Positions 9,700 through 19,692 are shown, counted from the stretch's first letter. The stretch is 64,000 nucleotides of DNA from Mycolicibacterium moriokaense (GCF_003347205.1 NZ_QQBJ01000024.1:1-64000), one strand, 5' to 3'. Notes: a model not told the origin generated them from the letters alone. Numbers and translations: made by a program.

Positions 9700-10241
9700 G
9701 CGCGGGGCACGGACGCGATGACGAGGTCATCGCCATCATCGAGTCGCTGACGCGCGAGGTCGCCGACTTTCCCGAGCCGGGCATCCAGTTCAAGGACCTG
9801 ACGCCGGTGCTGGCCGACCCGCACGGCTTGTCGGTGGTGACCGATGCGCTGGCCGAGTTCGCCGCCGACGCCGAACTGGTCGCGGGTATCGACGCCAGGG
9901 GCTTCCTGGTCGGCGGGGCGGTCGCCAACAAGCTGGAGATCGGCGTGCTGGCGGTGCGCAAGGCGGGCAAGTTGCCGCCACCGGTCTTCAGCGAGACCTA
10001 CGACCTGGAGTACGGCACGGCCACCCTCGAGGTCCCCGCCGACGGGCTCCAATTGGCCGGCCGCAACATCGTGGTGATCGACGACGTGCTGGCCACCGGC
10101 GGCACGCTGGCCGCCACGATCCGGTTGCTGACCAGGGCGGGGGCCAATGTGACCGGCGCGGCCGTGGTGCTCGAGTTGGCTGCTCTCAGGGGCCGCGACC
10201 TGCTCGAACCGCTACCGGTCAACAGCTTGCACGCGGTCTGA
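9696..10241 (+). CDS. apt: Adenine phosphoribosyltransferase
   Basis: A 181-residue purine-salvage enzyme making AMP from adenine and PRPP in the cytoplasm. Visible features are [20 protein letters not shown] at the N terminus, [20 protein letters not shown], and the PRPP-binding loop [19 protein letters not shown] near residues 127-145. GTG 9696 is chosen because it overlaps the preceding stop (GTGA) and gives the usual length; an in-frame ATG at 9666 would add ten residues. It lies between the solute-binding lipoprotein and rel, the same order as in M. tuberculosis (Rv2585c-Rv2583c). Confidence 0.94.
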   Translation: MSAGHGRDDEVIAIIESLTREVADFPEPGIQFKDLTPVLADPHGLSVVTDALAEFAADAELVAGIDARGFLVGGAVANKLEIGVLAVRKAGKLPPPVFSETYDLEYGTATLEVPADGLQLAGRNIVVIDDVLATGGTLAATIRLLTRAGANVTGAAVVLELAALRGRDLLEPLPVNSLHAV

Positions 10242-10280
10242 GGCGATATCCTGCAAAGAGCAGGCGACCGGGAGGTGAAC

Positions 10281-12638
10281 ATGGCTGACGAGCAGGGCAC
10301 GGGTCAGGCCGTGCAGTCACCGCCGGTACATGGCGACGGGCCCGAGACCGCACCGATGCCCGCGCCGGACACCGCGAAGACGTCGACCTCACGGCGGGTG
10401 CGCGCCCGGCTGGCACGACGGATGACGTCGCAGCGCAGCGCCGTGAACCCGGTGCTCGAACCGCTGGTCGCGGTGCACCGCGAGTTCTTCCCGAAGGCCG
10501 ACCTGGCACTGCTGCAGCGGGCCTACGACGTCGCCGAGCAGCGGCACGCCGATCAGATGCGCCGGTCGGGCGACCCGTACATCACCCACCCGCTCGCGGT
10601 GGCCAACATCCTGGCCGAACTCGGCATGGACACCACGACGCTGGTGGCGGCGCTGCTGCACGACACGGTCGAGGACACGGGCTACACGCTGGAGGCGCTG
10701 ACCGCGGAGTTCGGCGACGAGGTGGGCCATCTCGTGGACGGCGTGACCAAGCTGGACCGGGTGGTGCTGGGCACCGCCGCCGAAGGCGAGACCATCCGCA
10801 AGATGATCATCGCGATGGCGCGCGATCCCCGGGTGCTGGTGATCAAGGTCGCCGACCGGCTGCACAACATGCGCACCATGCGGTTCCTGCCGCCCGAGAA
10901 ACAGGCCCGCAAGGCCCGCGAGACGCTGGAAGTCATTGCCCCGCTTGCTCATCGGCTGGGTATGGCGACCGTCAAGTGGGAATTGGAGGACTTGGCGTTC
11001 GCCATCCTGCACCCGAAGAAGTACGAGGAGATCGTCCGCCTGGTGGCGGATCGGGCTCCGTCGCGGGACACCTATCTGGCCAAGGTGCGCTCGGAAATCA
11101 ATGCCACGCTGACGAAGTCGAAGATCGCCGCCACGGTGGAGGGGCGCCCGAAGCACTACTGGTCGATCTATCAGAAGATGATCGTCAAGGGCCGCGACTT
11201 CGACGACATCCACGACCTGGTCGGGGTGCGCATCCTGTGCGACGAGATCCGCGACTGCTATGCCGCTGTCGGCGTGGTGCATTCGCTGTGGCAGCCGATG
11301 GCAGGCCGATTCAAGGACTACATCGCCCAACCCCGCTACGGCGTGTATCAGTCCCTGCACACCACCGTGGTCGGTCCGGAAGGCAAGCCGCTGGAGGTGC
11401 AGATCCGCACCAACGACATGCACGGCACCGCCGAATACGGCATCGCCGCGCACTGGCGCTACAAAGAAGCCAAGGGCCGCAACGGTTTACCGTCCGGACA
11501 CACCGCTGCCGAGATCGACGAGATGGCGTGGATGCGCCAACTGCTCGACTGGCAGCGGGAGGCCGCGGACCCGGGAGAGTTCCTGGAGTCGCTGCGCTAC
11601 GACCTGGCCGTGCAGGAGATCTTCGTCTTCACGCCGAAGGGCGACGTGATCACCTTGCCGACCGGGTCGACGCCGGTGGATTTCGCGTACGCCGTGCACA
11701 CCGAGGTCGGCCACCGCTGCATCGGGGCCCGGGTCAACGGCCGGTTGGTGGCGCTGGAACGCAGGCTCGAGAACGGCGAAGTCGTCGAGGTCTTCACGTC
11801 CAAGGCGCCCAACGCGGGTCCGTCGCGGGACTGGCAGCAGTTCGTCGTCTCGCCGAGGGCGAAGGCGAAGATCCGGCAGTGGTTCGCCAAGGAGCGCCGC
11901 GAGGAGGCGCTGGAGTCCGGCAAGGACGGGATCGCTCGTGAGGTGCGCCGCGGCGGGCTTCCGTTGCAGCGCTTGATGAATGCCGAGTCGATGGCGGCGA
12001 TCGCGCGTGAGTTGCGTTACGCAGATGTCTCGGCCCTCTACACCGCCGTCGGCGAAGGTCATGTGTCGGCGCGCCATGTCGTGCAGCGTTTGGTGGCCCA
12101 ACTCGGCGGTGACGACGAGGCCGCCGACGAGTTGGCCGAGCGGTCCACCCCGGCGACGATGCTGGTGCGCCCGCGCAGTACCGATGACGTCGGCGTGTCC
12201 GTCCCGGGGGCGCCCGGTGTGCTCACCAAGCTGGCCAAGTGCTGCACCCCGGTGCCGGGGGACAACATCATGGGCTTCGTCACCCGCGGCGGTGGGGTCA
12301 GCGTGCACCGCACCGACTGCACCAACGCGTCGTCGCTGCAGGAGCAATCGGAGCGGATCATCGACGTGAAGTGGGCGCCGTCGCCGTCGTCGGTGTTCCT
12401 GGTCGCCATCCAGGTCGAGGCACTGGACCGGCACCGGCTGCTCTCCGACGTGACGCGGGTGCTCGCCGACGAGAAGGTCAACATCCTGTCGGCATCGGTG
12501 ACCACGTCCAACGACCGCGTCGCGATCAGCCGCTTCACCTTCGAGATGGGCGACCCCAAACACCTTGGCCACGTGCTGAACGTGGTGCGCAACGTGGAGG
12601 GCGTTTACGACGTCTACCGGGTGACTTCTGCGGCGTGA
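10281..12638 (+). CDS. relA: Bifunctional (p)ppGpp synthetase/hydrolase Rel
   Basis: A 785-residue long RSH enzyme that makes (p)ppGpp on starved ribosomes and hydrolyses it in good conditions. The hydrolase domain has [12 protein letters not shown] and [10 protein letters not shown] (about residue 125), intact for Mn-dependent hydrolysis. The synthetase domain has [17 protein letters not shown] and [20 protein letters not shown] (about 343-362). A TGS domain ([20 protein letters not shown]) starts about 447, a Cys-containing zinc-finger-like region KCCTPVPGD lies about 653, and the ACT domain is C-terminal. ATG 10281 follows GGAGG by five bases. Both active sites look complete. It is the last gene of the sec-apt-rel run. 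Confidence 0.97.
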   Translation: MADEQGTGQAVQSPPVHGDGPETAPMPAPDTAKTSTSRRVRARLARRMTSQRSAVNPVLEPLVAVHREFFPKADLALLQRAYDVAEQRHADQMRRSGDPYITHPLAVANILAELGMDTTTLVAALLHDTVEDTGYTLEALTAEFGDEVGHLVDGVTKLDRVVLGTAAEGETIRKMIIAMARDPRVLVIKVADRLHNMRTMRFLPPEKQARKARETLEVIAPLAHRLGMATVKWELEDLAFAILHPKKYEEIVRLVADRAPSRDTYLAKVRSEINATLTKSKIAATVEGRPKHYWSIYQKMIVKGRDFDDIHDLVGVRILCDEIRDCYAAVGVVHSLWQPMAGRFKDYIAQPRYGVYQSLHTTVVGPEGKPLEVQIRTNDMHGTAEYGIAAHWRYKEAKGRNGLPSGHTAAEIDEMAWMRQLLDWQREAADPGEFLESLRYDLAVQEIFVFTPKGDVITLPTGSTPVDFAYAVHTEVGHRCIGARVNGRLVALERRLENGEVVEVFTSKAPNAGPSRDWQQFVVSPRAKAKIRQWFAKERREEALESGKDGIAREVRRGGLPLQRLMNAESMAAIARELRYADVSALYTAVGEGHVSARHVVQRLVAQLGGDDEAADELAERSTPATMLVRPRSTDDVGVSVPGAPGVLTKLAKCCTPVPGDNIMGFVTRGGGVSVHRTDCTNASSLQEQSERIIDVKWAPSPSSVFLVAIQVEALDRHRLLSDVTRVLADEKVNILSASVTTSNDRVAISRFTFEMGDPKHLGHVLNVVRNVEGVYDVYRVTSAA

Positions 12639-12655
12639 GCCGCGATCGGGCAGAA

Positions 12656-12675
12656 GCGGCTTAGCCGTCAGCCGC
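12656..12675. terminator. Possible bidirectional stem-loop between rel and ehuA
   Basis: GCGGCT (12656-12661), an 8-base loop and AGCCGC (12670-12675) form a six-pair GC-rich stem across the 29-base gap of two convergent genes. It overlaps the ehuA stop. There is no U-tract, so this is only a weak candidate for an intrinsic terminator. Confidence 0.25.
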
Positions 12676-13453
12676 GTTCGAGCACGGCACGCAGGAACTC
12701 GCGGGTGCGGTCGTGGTCGGGTTCGGCGAAGAGCTTGTCCGGCGGTGCGTCCTCGATGATCTGGCCGCGGTCGAGCATCATCACCCGGTCGGAGACATCA
12801 CGGGCGAAGTTCATCTCGTGCGTCACGCACAGAAACGTGATGTCGGTGGTGGCGGCGATGTCCTTGAGCAGCGCGAGCACGCCGGCGATGAGCTCCGGAT
12901 CCAGCGCCGAGGTCACCTCGTCGAGCAGCAGCACGTCGGGCCGCATCGCCAGCGCCCGCGCGATCGCCACCCGCTGCTGCTGGCCGCCCGAGAGCTGCGA
13001 CGGATGGGCGTCCGCCTTCTCCGCCAAGCCCACCATCTCCAGCAGTTCACGCGCCCGGTGCTCGGCTTCGCCGCGGGACAGCCCCAGCGAGCGGATCGGC
13101 GCCTCGGTGAGGTTCTGCAGCACCCGCATGTTGGGGAAGAGGTTGAACTGCTGGAACACCATGCCGATTCGGCTGCGGATGCGGCGCTGGTACTTTTCGG
13201 CGGCAGGCACGCTGTGCTGGCCGCGGGGCATGTGCGTCAGGCACTGACCGTCGACCATGATCCGGCCGTCGCTGACCTTCTCGAGCGTCATCAGCAGCCG
13301 CAACACCGTGGTCTTGCCCGAACCGCTGGGCCCGATCAGCGTGACGAACTCGCCGGGCGCCACGGCGAAGTCCATTCCGTCGAGCACGACGTGCTCGCCG
13401 AACCGCTTGCCGACACCGTCGAAACGGATCATCTCAGTTGCTGTATTGGACAC
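12668..13453 (-). CDS. ehuA: Ectoine/amino-acid ABC transporter ATP-binding protein
   Basis: A 261-residue ATPase of the polar amino-acid uptake family, starting at GTG 13453. It has Walker A GPSGSGKTT (about residues 41-49), Q-loop VFQQFNLFPNM, signature LSGGQQQRVAIARALA, Walker B VLLLDEVTSALD and the H-loop VTHEM. An insert after the Walker A helix (HMPRGQHSVPAAEKYQRRIRS) is typical of the EhuA subgroup. The start overlaps the ehuD stop by 20 bases, so the four genes are one operon (ehuBCDA). The substrate assignment rests mainly on EhuB. Confidence 0.82.
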   Translation of the reverse strand: MSNTATEMIRFDGVGKRFGEHVVLDGMDFAVAPGEFVTLIGPSGSGKTTVLRLLMTLEKVSDGRIMVDGQCLTHMPRGQHSVPAAEKYQRRIRSRIGMVFQQFNLFPNMRVLQNLTEAPIRSLGLSRGEAEHRARELLEMVGLAEKADAHPSQLSGGQQQRVAIARALAMRPDVLLLDEVTSALDPELIAGVLALLKDIAATTDITFLCVTHEMNFARDVSDRVMMLDRGQIIEDAPPDKLFAEPDHDRTREFLRAVLERG

Positions 13454-14093
13454 GTCGCTCCATCCATCGAACCAGAAGGGACGCTGAGTAACTCAGCAGC
13501 AGGAACAGCACGCCGGCGATGGTGATCGGTTCGACGTAGCGGAACGCACGCGACCCGATCTGGTTGGCCACACCCACGATGTCGAGCACGCCGATCATCA
13601 GCAGCAGCGGCGTCTCCTTCAACATGGAGATGGTGTAGTTGCCCAGCGCAGGCAATACGCGGGGGATGGCCTGCGGCAGCACTATCGCGGTCCACGTGCG
13701 CCAGCGCGGCAGGTTGAGCGCCAGCGCCGCCTCCCATTGACCGGCGGGCACCGCCTCGATACCGGCGCGGTACACCTCGGCGCAGTAGGTGGAGTAGTGC
13801 AGGCCGAGCGCGATGACGCCGGTGGTCAACGGGTCGAACCTGATACCGAAATCGGGCAGCACGAAGAAGAAAAAGAAGATCTGCACCAGAAGCGGTGTGC
13901 TGCGGATGAATTCGATGAACGCCCAGGTCAGGGTGCGGACGACGGAGATGTTCGAACGGCGCAGCAACGCCAGCACCAGCCCGAGCACGTAGGCGAGCGC
14001 GGAGCCGAGCACCGTCGCAAGCAGCGTGATGCGCAGTCCGTCCAGGGCGATCTTCGGAAAGATCTCCCATGCGAACTGCCAGTCCCAGATCAC
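13434..14093 (-). CDS. ehuD: Ectoine/amino-acid ABC transporter permease EhuD
   Basis: A 219-residue His/Glu/Gln/Arg-family permease starting at GTG 14093. It begins WDWQFAWEIFPKIALDGLRITLLAT, has about five TM segments, and carries the EAA loop EAALALNLPRWRTWTAIVLPQ, which docks on the ATPase. It is 3 bases downstream of ehuC and overlaps ehuA. It pairs with EhuC to form the membrane channel. Confidence 0.8.
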   Translation of the reverse strand: MIWDWQFAWEIFPKIALDGLRITLLATVLGSALAYVLGLVLALLRRSNISVVRTLTWAFIEFIRSTPLLVQIFFFFFVLPDFGIRFDPLTTGVIALGLHYSTYCAEVYRAGIEAVPAGQWEAALALNLPRWRTWTAIVLPQAIPRVLPALGNYTISMLKETPLLLMIGVLDIVGVANQIGSRAFRYVEPITIAGVLFLLLSYSASLLVRWMERRVQYSN

Positions 14094-14096
14094 CGG

Positions 14097-14768
14097 TCAG
14101 CCCACCGTTCGCCCGACCAGCCTGGCGGCGCGGCGCTCCAGCAGTCGCATGCCCATGGTGATCAGCACCGACAAGGCCAGGTAGAACAGCAGCACGATGG
14201 TCCAGATCGTCGCCGCCTGCGAGATGAACCGATCGACCAGCACTTCGCGGGCCTGGTAGGTCATCTCGTGGACGGTGATGATCGTCAGCAGCGCGCTGCC
14301 CTTGAGCAGCTGGATGAACAGATTGTTGAACGGCGGCACCATTTCGACCAGCGCCTGCGGCAGGATCACCCGCAGCATCCGCTGCCTGCGGGTGAAGTTC
14401 AGCGCCACCGCGCCTTCGAATTGTGCGCGCGGCACCGATTTGACCGCCCCGCGCACGATTTCAGCCCCGTAGGCGCCGAAGTTCAACCCCAGCACCGCGA
14501 TACCGGCCGCCAACGGCACGATCTGGTAGCCGACCAGCACGGGCAGCACGAAGTAGATCCACATCAGCTGGACCACTTCGGAAGTGCCCCGCCAGATCTC
14601 CACGTAGACGCGGGCGAGCCCGCGAACGACGCGCCGATGCGAGAGCATCGCCAGCCCGAACACGAACGACAACACGGTCGCGATCAGGATGCCGCCCACG
14701 GTGGCCTCGACGGTCAGTAGCAGCCCGCGCGAGATCGTCTCGACGAACAACCCGGCGTTGTCGAACAC
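14097..14768 (-). CDS. ehuC: Ectoine/amino-acid ABC transporter permease EhuC
   Basis: A 223-residue permease of the same family as the downstream gene. It opens FDNAGLFVETISRGLLLTVE and has about five TM segments. The EAA-type loop is EGAVALNFTRRQRMLRVILPQ, and VVQLMWIYFVLPVLVGYQIVP is the conserved middle segment. The start is GTG 14768, 10 bases after the ehuB stop. Together with EhuD it makes a heterodimeric pore. Confidence 0.8.
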   Translation of the reverse strand: MFDNAGLFVETISRGLLLTVEATVGGILIATVLSFVFGLAMLSHRRVVRGLARVYVEIWRGTSEVVQLMWIYFVLPVLVGYQIVPLAAGIAVLGLNFGAYGAEIVRGAVKSVPRAQFEGAVALNFTRRQRMLRVILPQALVEMVPPFNNLFIQLLKGSALLTIITVHEMTYQAREVLVDRFISQAATIWTIVLLFYLALSVLITMGMRLLERRAARLVGRTVG

Positions 14769-14778
14769 GAGGCGTCCC

Positions 14779-15678
14779 TCAGGCAGTCGCCTCGCAGAGT
14801 TGCGCTGTGGTCACGTCCTCGGGAGGCAGGTTGTCCTCGGTGAAGCCGAACGGCTTGACGATCGTCAGCCACTGGCCGCTCTGGTGCAGTTTGTCCAGTT
14901 CGGTGTTGAACTGTTCGACCAGTTGATCGTCGCCCTTGCGGAAGACGAAACCGCCGGCCTGGATCTGCTTCTTGCCGCCGACCACGGGCACGAAACCGTC
15001 GGTGACCTGAAGAGGGGCGGTCGGGTTGTCCGCCACCATCCGGCGCAGCGAGATGTCGGTCAGCGCACCGGCATAGGCGCGGTTGTCGAGCAGTGCCTGC
15101 AGCATCTCGGGTTGGCCGTCGTAGGGCTGGATCTTGTCGGCGGGGATGCCCAGGTCCTGCGCCACCGCCTCCTCGACGGTGCCCGACAACACCGCCAGCG
15201 GCAGGTTCTTGGCCTTGATGTCGTCAAAGTTGTTGACCTGCTGGGGATTTCCCTTAGGCACCAGCAACGCCGTCGGCGTCACGTAGTCGACGGTGGAGAA
15301 CTGTGCGTTCTTGCACCGGTCCGGAAGGATCGCCATCCCGGCGGCGACCATGTCGTACTGGCCGGCGTTCAGCGCCGGTATCAGCTGACCGAATTCGACC
15401 TGGGTCGACTCGACTTTGTCGACACCCATCGCCTTGTAGACCGCCTTGGCGACTTCGGGCGCCTCCCCGGTCACCTCGCCGTTCTCGGTGAAGCCGTACG
15501 GCACCTCACCGGCAATGCCGACCTTGATGGAGCCCGCATCCTTGATTCGCGCGAGGGTGCCGCCCTCGCCGGAGTCGGGCACCTTCGAACAGGCCGCCAA
15601 AAGTGCTGGCCCCCCGACTGCGACGGCCCCGCCGGCCGCGCCGATCCTGAAGAAATCCCGCCGTGTCCACTTCGCCAT
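14779..15678 (-). CDS. ehuB: Ectoine/hydroxyectoine-type ABC solute-binding lipoprotein EhuB
   Basis: A 299-residue family 3 binding protein. The N terminus has a twin-arginine motif (TRRDFFRIG) and a lipobox ending at Cys30 (PALLAAC), so it is probably a Tat-exported lipoprotein. The mature part matches EhuB: SIKVGIAGEVPYGFTENG, TGEAPEVAKAV, LIPALNAGQYDMVAAGM, PDRCKNAQFS, and the C-terminal VKPFGFTEDNLPPEDVTTAQ. Ectoine uptake would serve osmoprotection or carbon and nitrogen supply. No ectoine synthesis or catabolic genes lie in the window. Another amino-acid ligand cannot be excluded. Confidence 0.8.
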   Translation of the reverse strand: MAKWTRRDFFRIGAAGGAVAVGGPALLAACSKVPDSGEGGTLARIKDAGSIKVGIAGEVPYGFTENGEVTGEAPEVAKAVYKAMGVDKVESTQVEFGQLIPALNAGQYDMVAAGMAILPDRCKNAQFSTVDYVTPTALLVPKGNPQQVNNFDDIKAKNLPLAVLSGTVEEAVAQDLGIPADKIQPYDGQPEMLQALLDNRAYAGALTDISLRRMVADNPTAPLQVTDGFVPVVGGKKQIQAGGFVFRKGDDQLVEQFNTELDKLHQSGQWLTIVKPFGFTEDNLPPEDVTTAQLCEATA

Positions 15679-15779
15679 CGCCGTCTCGTTTCGTCGTCAC
15701 ACGTTCACATCAGTCACTAACCAGGCCTTCTGAAGGTATGCGTATAGCTAATGGACGTCAAAGACGGGCGACGGCCGGG

Positions 15780-16775
15780 TCAGTCCAGTCGCACCGAATC
15801 GATCGTCACCCGCATCGACGGTGTGCCGTCGTCGCCGGCGCCGTCGACACCCGCGGCGGCGATCTTGTCCAGCGTGGCCAGCCCGGTGTCGTCGATCGTG
15901 CCGAACGCGGTGTAGGTCGGCGGCAACATCGAATCCTGGTAGACGAGGAAGAACTGGCTGCCGTTGGTGCCCGACCCCTGGTTGGCCATGGCCAGCGTGC
16001 CCCGCGGATACTCGACGGGCGCTTTGAGCGCCGGGTCGGTCATCCGGTACTGGTTGGTCGGGTATTCGTTGGCGAACCGGTAGCCCGGCCCGCCCGTTCC
16101 GGTGCCGGACGGGTCGCCGCACTGCAGCACACCCAGCACGGCGCTGGTGGTCAGGCGATGACAGCTGGTTTCGTCGAAGTACCCCTGCTGGGCCAGGCTG
16201 GCGAAGCTGTTCACGGTGCAGGGCGACTTGGCGTTGTCGAGTTGGATGCCGATGTTGCCGCGGTTGGTCGACATGCTCGCGCTGACCTTGGCCGGGTCTG
16301 TGGGCACCCGGCCCGAGCGCGGCGGCTTGTTCGGCTTGCTGGCCGGTTCGGTGGTGGTCGGGTACGCACAGTTGGCGCCGAGGTTGGGCGGCGGGTCGAA
16401 CGCGGGCAGCCCGCCGTTGGGCGTCGAGGGCGCCGCGGTGATGCCCGGCCGATATCGCGTTCCGTTGTCGACGTGGCCGGCGACGATGATCGCGAACAAG
16501 ACGATGAAGGCCAGCAGGACGATGCTGCCCACGGTGATCAGATAGCTGATCACCAACCCCGCCACCGCCAGCCCGTGTCCCTCCTCGCCGGTGCGCTTGA
16601 TCTGCGACAGCGAGATGTGACCGAACACGATGCCCAGCGGCGCGAAGACGAACGCGCAGATCAGCGACGCGATCGCCATGCCGTTCGTCGGCCGCGGCCG
16701 GGGTGGACCGTACGGCGGGTACGCCCCGTACGGGGGATACGTCCCGTACGGCGGCGGCACGGGCGGCATCGTCAC
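15780..16775 (-). CDS. Membrane-anchored PpiB-like cyclophilin with DUF4190-type N terminus
   Basis: A 331-residue fusion. A Pro/Tyr/Gly-rich head (PPYGTYPPYGAYPPYGPP) precedes two TM segments in a DUF4190-like unit (NGMAIASLICAFVFAPLGIVFGHISL; LAVAGLVISYLITVGSIVLL). An extracytoplasmic cyclophilin domain from about residue 160 follows (NIGIQLDNAKSPCTVNSF, CHRLTT, VLQCGDP, GSQFFLVY). The catalytic Arg of the HR motif and the QFF core are kept; the Cys residues are shared with the next gene. It is a tandem duplicate of the 16782 gene, 6 bases away, with a different N terminus. GTG 16775 is used; ATG 16769 is equally possible. Confidence 0.85.
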   Translation of the reverse strand: MTMPPVPPPYGTYPPYGAYPPYGPPRPRPTNGMAIASLICAFVFAPLGIVFGHISLSQIKRTGEEGHGLAVAGLVISYLITVGSIVLLAFIVLFAIIVAGHVDNGTRYRPGITAAPSTPNGGLPAFDPPPNLGANCAYPTTTEPASKPNKPPRSGRVPTDPAKVSASMSTNRGNIGIQLDNAKSPCTVNSFASLAQQGYFDETSCHRLTTSAVLGVLQCGDPSGTGTGGPGYRFANEYPTNQYRMTDPALKAPVEYPRGTLAMANQGSGTNGSQFFLVYQDSMLPPTYTAFGTIDDTGLATLDKIAAAGVDGAGDDGTPSMRVTIDSVRLD

Positions 16776-16781
16776 GGCGCG

Positions 16782-17663
16782 TCAGTCCAGCGCGATGGAC
16801 TTGACGGTGACCGGGATGGCCGGCTTCCCGTCCTGACCGCCGCCTTCCACGCCACCCGCGGCGATCTTGTCCAGCGTCGCCAGGCCGGTGTCGTCGATCT
16901 TGCCGAACACCGTGTAGTTCGGCGGCAGCTGCGAGTCCTGATAGACCAGGAAGAACTGGCTGCCGTTGGTCCCCGGCCCGGCGTTGGCCATGGCCAGCGT
17001 GCCGCGCGGATACGTGACGGGGTTCTGCAGCTTCGGGTCGTCGGGCTGGAACTGGTTGGTCGGGTACTCGTTGGCGAATTCGTAGCCGGGGCCGCCGCTG
17101 CCGGAGCCGGTGGGATCGCCGCACTGCAGAACCGACAGGCTGGGGCTGGTGGTCAGCCGGTGGCAGGGGGTGTCGTTGAAGTAGCCCTGCTGGGCCAGGC
17201 TGGCGAAGCTGTTGACCGTGCACGGCGACTTGGCGTTGTCGAGCTGGATCCCGATGTTGCCCTGGTCGGTGGACATGCTGACGCTGACCTGAGCCGGGTC
17301 TGTCGGCACCTCGCCGGTGCGCGGTGGCGTGTTCGGCTTGCTGGCCTGCTGCGCCGCCGGGTACTGGCAGTTCTTGCCCAGGTCGGCGGGCGCGGCGAAG
17401 GCGGGGAGCTGACCGTCGCCCGTCGGGGCGGGCTCTGTCGGCGCCGTCGACGTCGGGGATGTGCTGCTCGCGGCCGAGGCGGTGCTGTTCGAGTCGTTTC
17501 GGGTGAAGAAGAAGGCCGCCACCCCGGCGGCCACGGCGACAACCGCGACGACGGAGGCGATGATCGTGTAGAGGCGCCGCCTGCGCGCGGCGGCGGCCCG
17601 CCGCTGAAGTTGCCGCTCGAGTTTGCGCTTAGCTGTCGCCCGCCGCTGTTCGTTGGTCGGCAC
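16782..17663 (-). CDS. ppiB: Peptidyl-prolyl cis-trans isomerase PpiB-like, membrane-anchored
   Basis: A 293-residue orthologue of M. tuberculosis PpiB (Rv2582). The start GTG 17663 gives PTNEQRRATAKRKLERQLQR, the conserved basic N terminus, and is preceded by AGGAGG nine bases upstream. One TM segment at about residues 31-54, a Ser/Thr/Pro linker, then an extracytoplasmic cyclophilin domain (TDQGNIGIQLDNAKSPCTVN, PCHRLTT, VLQCGDP, GTNGSQFFLVYQDS). It should assist proline isomerisation of exported proteins. The open frame reaches 17732, but those residues do not match the family. It is divergent from the hydrolase at 17771. Confidence 0.9.
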   Translation of the reverse strand: MPTNEQRRATAKRKLERQLQRRAAAARRRRLYTIIASVVAVVAVAAGVAAFFFTRNDSNSTASAASSTSPTSTAPTEPAPTGDGQLPAFAAPADLGKNCQYPAAQQASKPNTPPRTGEVPTDPAQVSVSMSTDQGNIGIQLDNAKSPCTVNSFASLAQQGYFNDTPCHRLTTSPSLSVLQCGDPTGSGSGGPGYEFANEYPTNQFQPDDPKLQNPVTYPRGTLAMANAGPGTNGSQFFLVYQDSQLPPNYTVFGKIDDTGLATLDKIAAGGVEGGGQDGKPAIPVTVKSIALD

Positions 17664-17770
17664 CGCCGTGATCCTCCTCATGTGCTGGTCAATCCGCAAC
17701 GAGTGTGCCAGCAGTAGCTGAGCGCAGGCCAAGAGGCCCGCCCCCGTCTCGGGATGGGAAAATGGGCGCC

Positions 17771-18436
17771 GTGTTGATCACCGGATTCCCTGCCGGCATG
17801 TTGGCCTGCAACTGCTATGTGCTGGCACAGCGGCCAGGCGCGGACGCCGTGGTCGTCGATCCCGGCCAGCGCGCGATGGGACAGCTGCGCCGCATCCTGG
17901 ACGACAACCGGCTCACTCCCGCCGCCGTGCTGCTCACCCACGGTCACATCGACCACATCTGGTCGGCGCAGAAGGTGGCCGACACCTACGGCTGCCCCGC
18001 CTATATCCACCCCGAGGATCGGTTCATGCTGGTCGACCCGATCAAGGGTTTCGGCCCGCGCGTCGGCCAGATCGCATTCGGTGCGCTGTTCCGCGAGCCG
18101 AAGCAGGTCATCGAACTGGACCGCGACGGCGACAAGGTCGATATCGGCGGCACGGTGGTGACCGTCGACCACACGCCGGGGCACACCCGGGGTTCGGTGA
18201 CATTCCGGGTCGCCGCCGACGACTCCGACGTCGTCTTCACCGGCGACACGCTGTTCCGGCAGTCGGTCGGGCGCACCGACCTGCCCGGCGGCAGCGGCCG
18301 TGACCTGCTGGGGTCGATCATGACAAAACTGATGGTGCTGGGCGACGACACCGTGGTACTACCTGGGCACGGCGACAGGTCGACCATCGGCTTCGAACGC
18401 CGCACCAACCCGTTCCTCGAAGGCCTCACCCTGTGA
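17771..18436 (+). CDS. Glyoxalase-II-like metallo-beta-lactamase-fold hydrolase (Rv2581c-like)
   Basis: A 221-residue enzyme with the zinc motif THGHIDH (about residue 58), [16 protein letters not shown] and LPGHGD, all in the order of the glyoxalase II group. GTG 17771 gives a protein starting [17 protein letters not shown], which matches the M. tuberculosis orthologue; ATG 17762 would add three residues. The likely substrate is a thioester or a persulfide-type metabolite, unproven. It overlaps hisS by four bases (GTGA), so the two are translationally coupled, as in M. tuberculosis. Confidence 0.88.
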   Translation: MLITGFPAGMLACNCYVLAQRPGADAVVVDPGQRAMGQLRRILDDNRLTPAAVLLTHGHIDHIWSAQKVADTYGCPAYIHPEDRFMLVDPIKGFGPRVGQIAFGALFREPKQVIELDRDGDKVDIGGTVVTVDHTPGHTRGSVTFRVAADDSDVVFTGDTLFRQSVGRTDLPGGSGRDLLGSIMTKLMVLGDDTVVLPGHGDRSTIGFERRTNPFLEGLTL

Positions 18437-19692
18437 CGAATCAATTCCAGGCGCCCAAGGGGGTGCCCGACTATCTGCCACCGGAGTCCACGCAGTTCGT
18501 GGCGGTCCGCGACGGCCTGCTGGCTGCCGCGCGGCGCGCCGGCTACGCCGACATCGAACTGCCGATCTTCGAGGACACCGCGCTGTTCGCCCGCGGTGTC
18601 GGCGAGTCCACCGACGTGGTCAGCAAGGAGATGTACACGTTCGCCGACCGCGGCGACCGCTCCGTGACGCTGCGGCCGGAGGGCACCGCGGGCGTGATCC
18701 GCGCGGTGATCGAGCACGGGCTGGACCGCGGCCCGCTGCCGGTCAAGCTCTGCTATTCCGGACCGTTCTTCCGCTACGAGCGCCCGCAGGCCGGCCGCTA
18801 CCGCCAGCTGCAGCAGGTCGGGGTGGAGGCCATCGGAGTCGACGACCCGGCTCTGGATGCCGAGGTGATCGCGGTGGCCGACGCCGGCTTCCGGTCTCTC
18901 GGCCTGTCCGGGTTCCGGCTGGAGATCACCTCGCTGGGTGACGACACCTGCCGGCCCCAGTACCGAGAACTGTTGCAGGAGTTTCTGTTCAAGCTCGACC
19001 TCGATGACGACACCCGCCGTCGCGCAGAGATCAACCCGTTGCGGGTGCTCGACGACAAACGCCCCCACATCAAGGAGATGACGGCCGACGCCCCGGTGAT
19101 GCTCGACCACCTCTCGGATTCGGCCAAGCAGCATTTCGACAGCGTGCTCGCGCACCTCGACGCGGTCGGGGTGCCGTACGTGATCAACCCGCGGATGGTG
19201 CGCGGGCTTGACTACTACACGAAGACGACGTTCGAGTTCGTCCACGACGGCCTCGGGGCGCAGTCCGGCATCGGCGGCGGCGGCCGCTACGACGGGTTGA
19301 TGCAGCAGCTCGGCGGCCAGGACCTCTCAGGTATCGGGTTCGGTCTCGGGGTGGACCGGGCGCTGCTGGCGTTGCGCGCCGAGGGCAAGACGATCGGTGA
19401 GGCGGCGAGGGTGGACGTCTACTGCATCGCGTCGGCGCCGGACGCGAAGGTCGATGTGGCGGTGCTCGCTTCGGAGCTGCGCAGCGCGGGCGTGCGGGCC
19501 GACGTCGGCTACGGCGACAGAAGTTTGAAGGCGGCGCTGCGGGCCGCCGATCGCAGCGGTGCGTTGCTCGCGCTGATCAAGGACCCGGACGGTGTCGCGG
19601 TCAAGATGAAGGACCTGTCCAACGGCGAGCAGGTCGAGGTGGACCGCGAATCCCTGGTGGCCCGGGTGGTTTCGCGGTTGGGCCGCGGCTAG
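18433..19692 (+). CDS. hisS: Histidyl-tRNA synthetase
   Basis: A 419-residue class II synthetase. Present are the N-terminal [13 protein letters not shown], motif 2 [18 protein letters not shown], the histidine-specific signature [20 protein letters not shown], motif 3 [15 protein letters not shown], and a C-terminal anticodon-binding domain ([20 protein letters not shown] onward). It starts at GTG 18433 within the stop of the preceding gene. Its stop TAG overlaps the stop of the convergent dehydrogenase gene by four bases. In M. tuberculosis hisS is followed by dhaA and Rv2578c; here a 33 kb accessory block intervenes. Confidence 0.97.
   Translation: MTNQFQAPKGVPDYLPPESTQFVAVRDGLLAAARRAGYADIELPIFEDTALFARGVGESTDVVSKEMYTFADRGDRSVTLRPEGTAGVIRAVIEHGLDRGPLPVKLCYSGPFFRYERPQAGRYRQLQQVGVEAIGVDDPALDAEVIAVADAGFRSLGLSGFRLEITSLGDDTCRPQYRELLQEFLFKLDLDDDTRRRAEINPLRVLDDKRPHIKEMTADAPVMLDHLSDSAKQHFDSVLAHLDAVGVPYVINPRMVRGLDYYTKTTFEFVHDGLGAQSGIGGGGRYDGLMQQLGGQDLSGIGFGLGVDRALLALRAEGKTIGEAARVDVYCIASAPDAKVDVAVLASELRSAGVRADVGYGDRSLKAALRAADRSGALLALIKDPDGVAVKMKDLSNGEQVEVDRESLVARVVSRLGRG

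Noticed and set aside
12856-13247. Other reading frames inside ehuA and neighbours as small genes
   Set aside because: They lack ribosome sites and family motifs and overlap genes with intact functional motifs.
15663-17717. Plus-strand open frame of 684 codons across both PpiB genes
   Set aside because: It is antisense to two genes with clear cyclophilin motifs and covers their intergenic gap, so it is codon-bias shadow.
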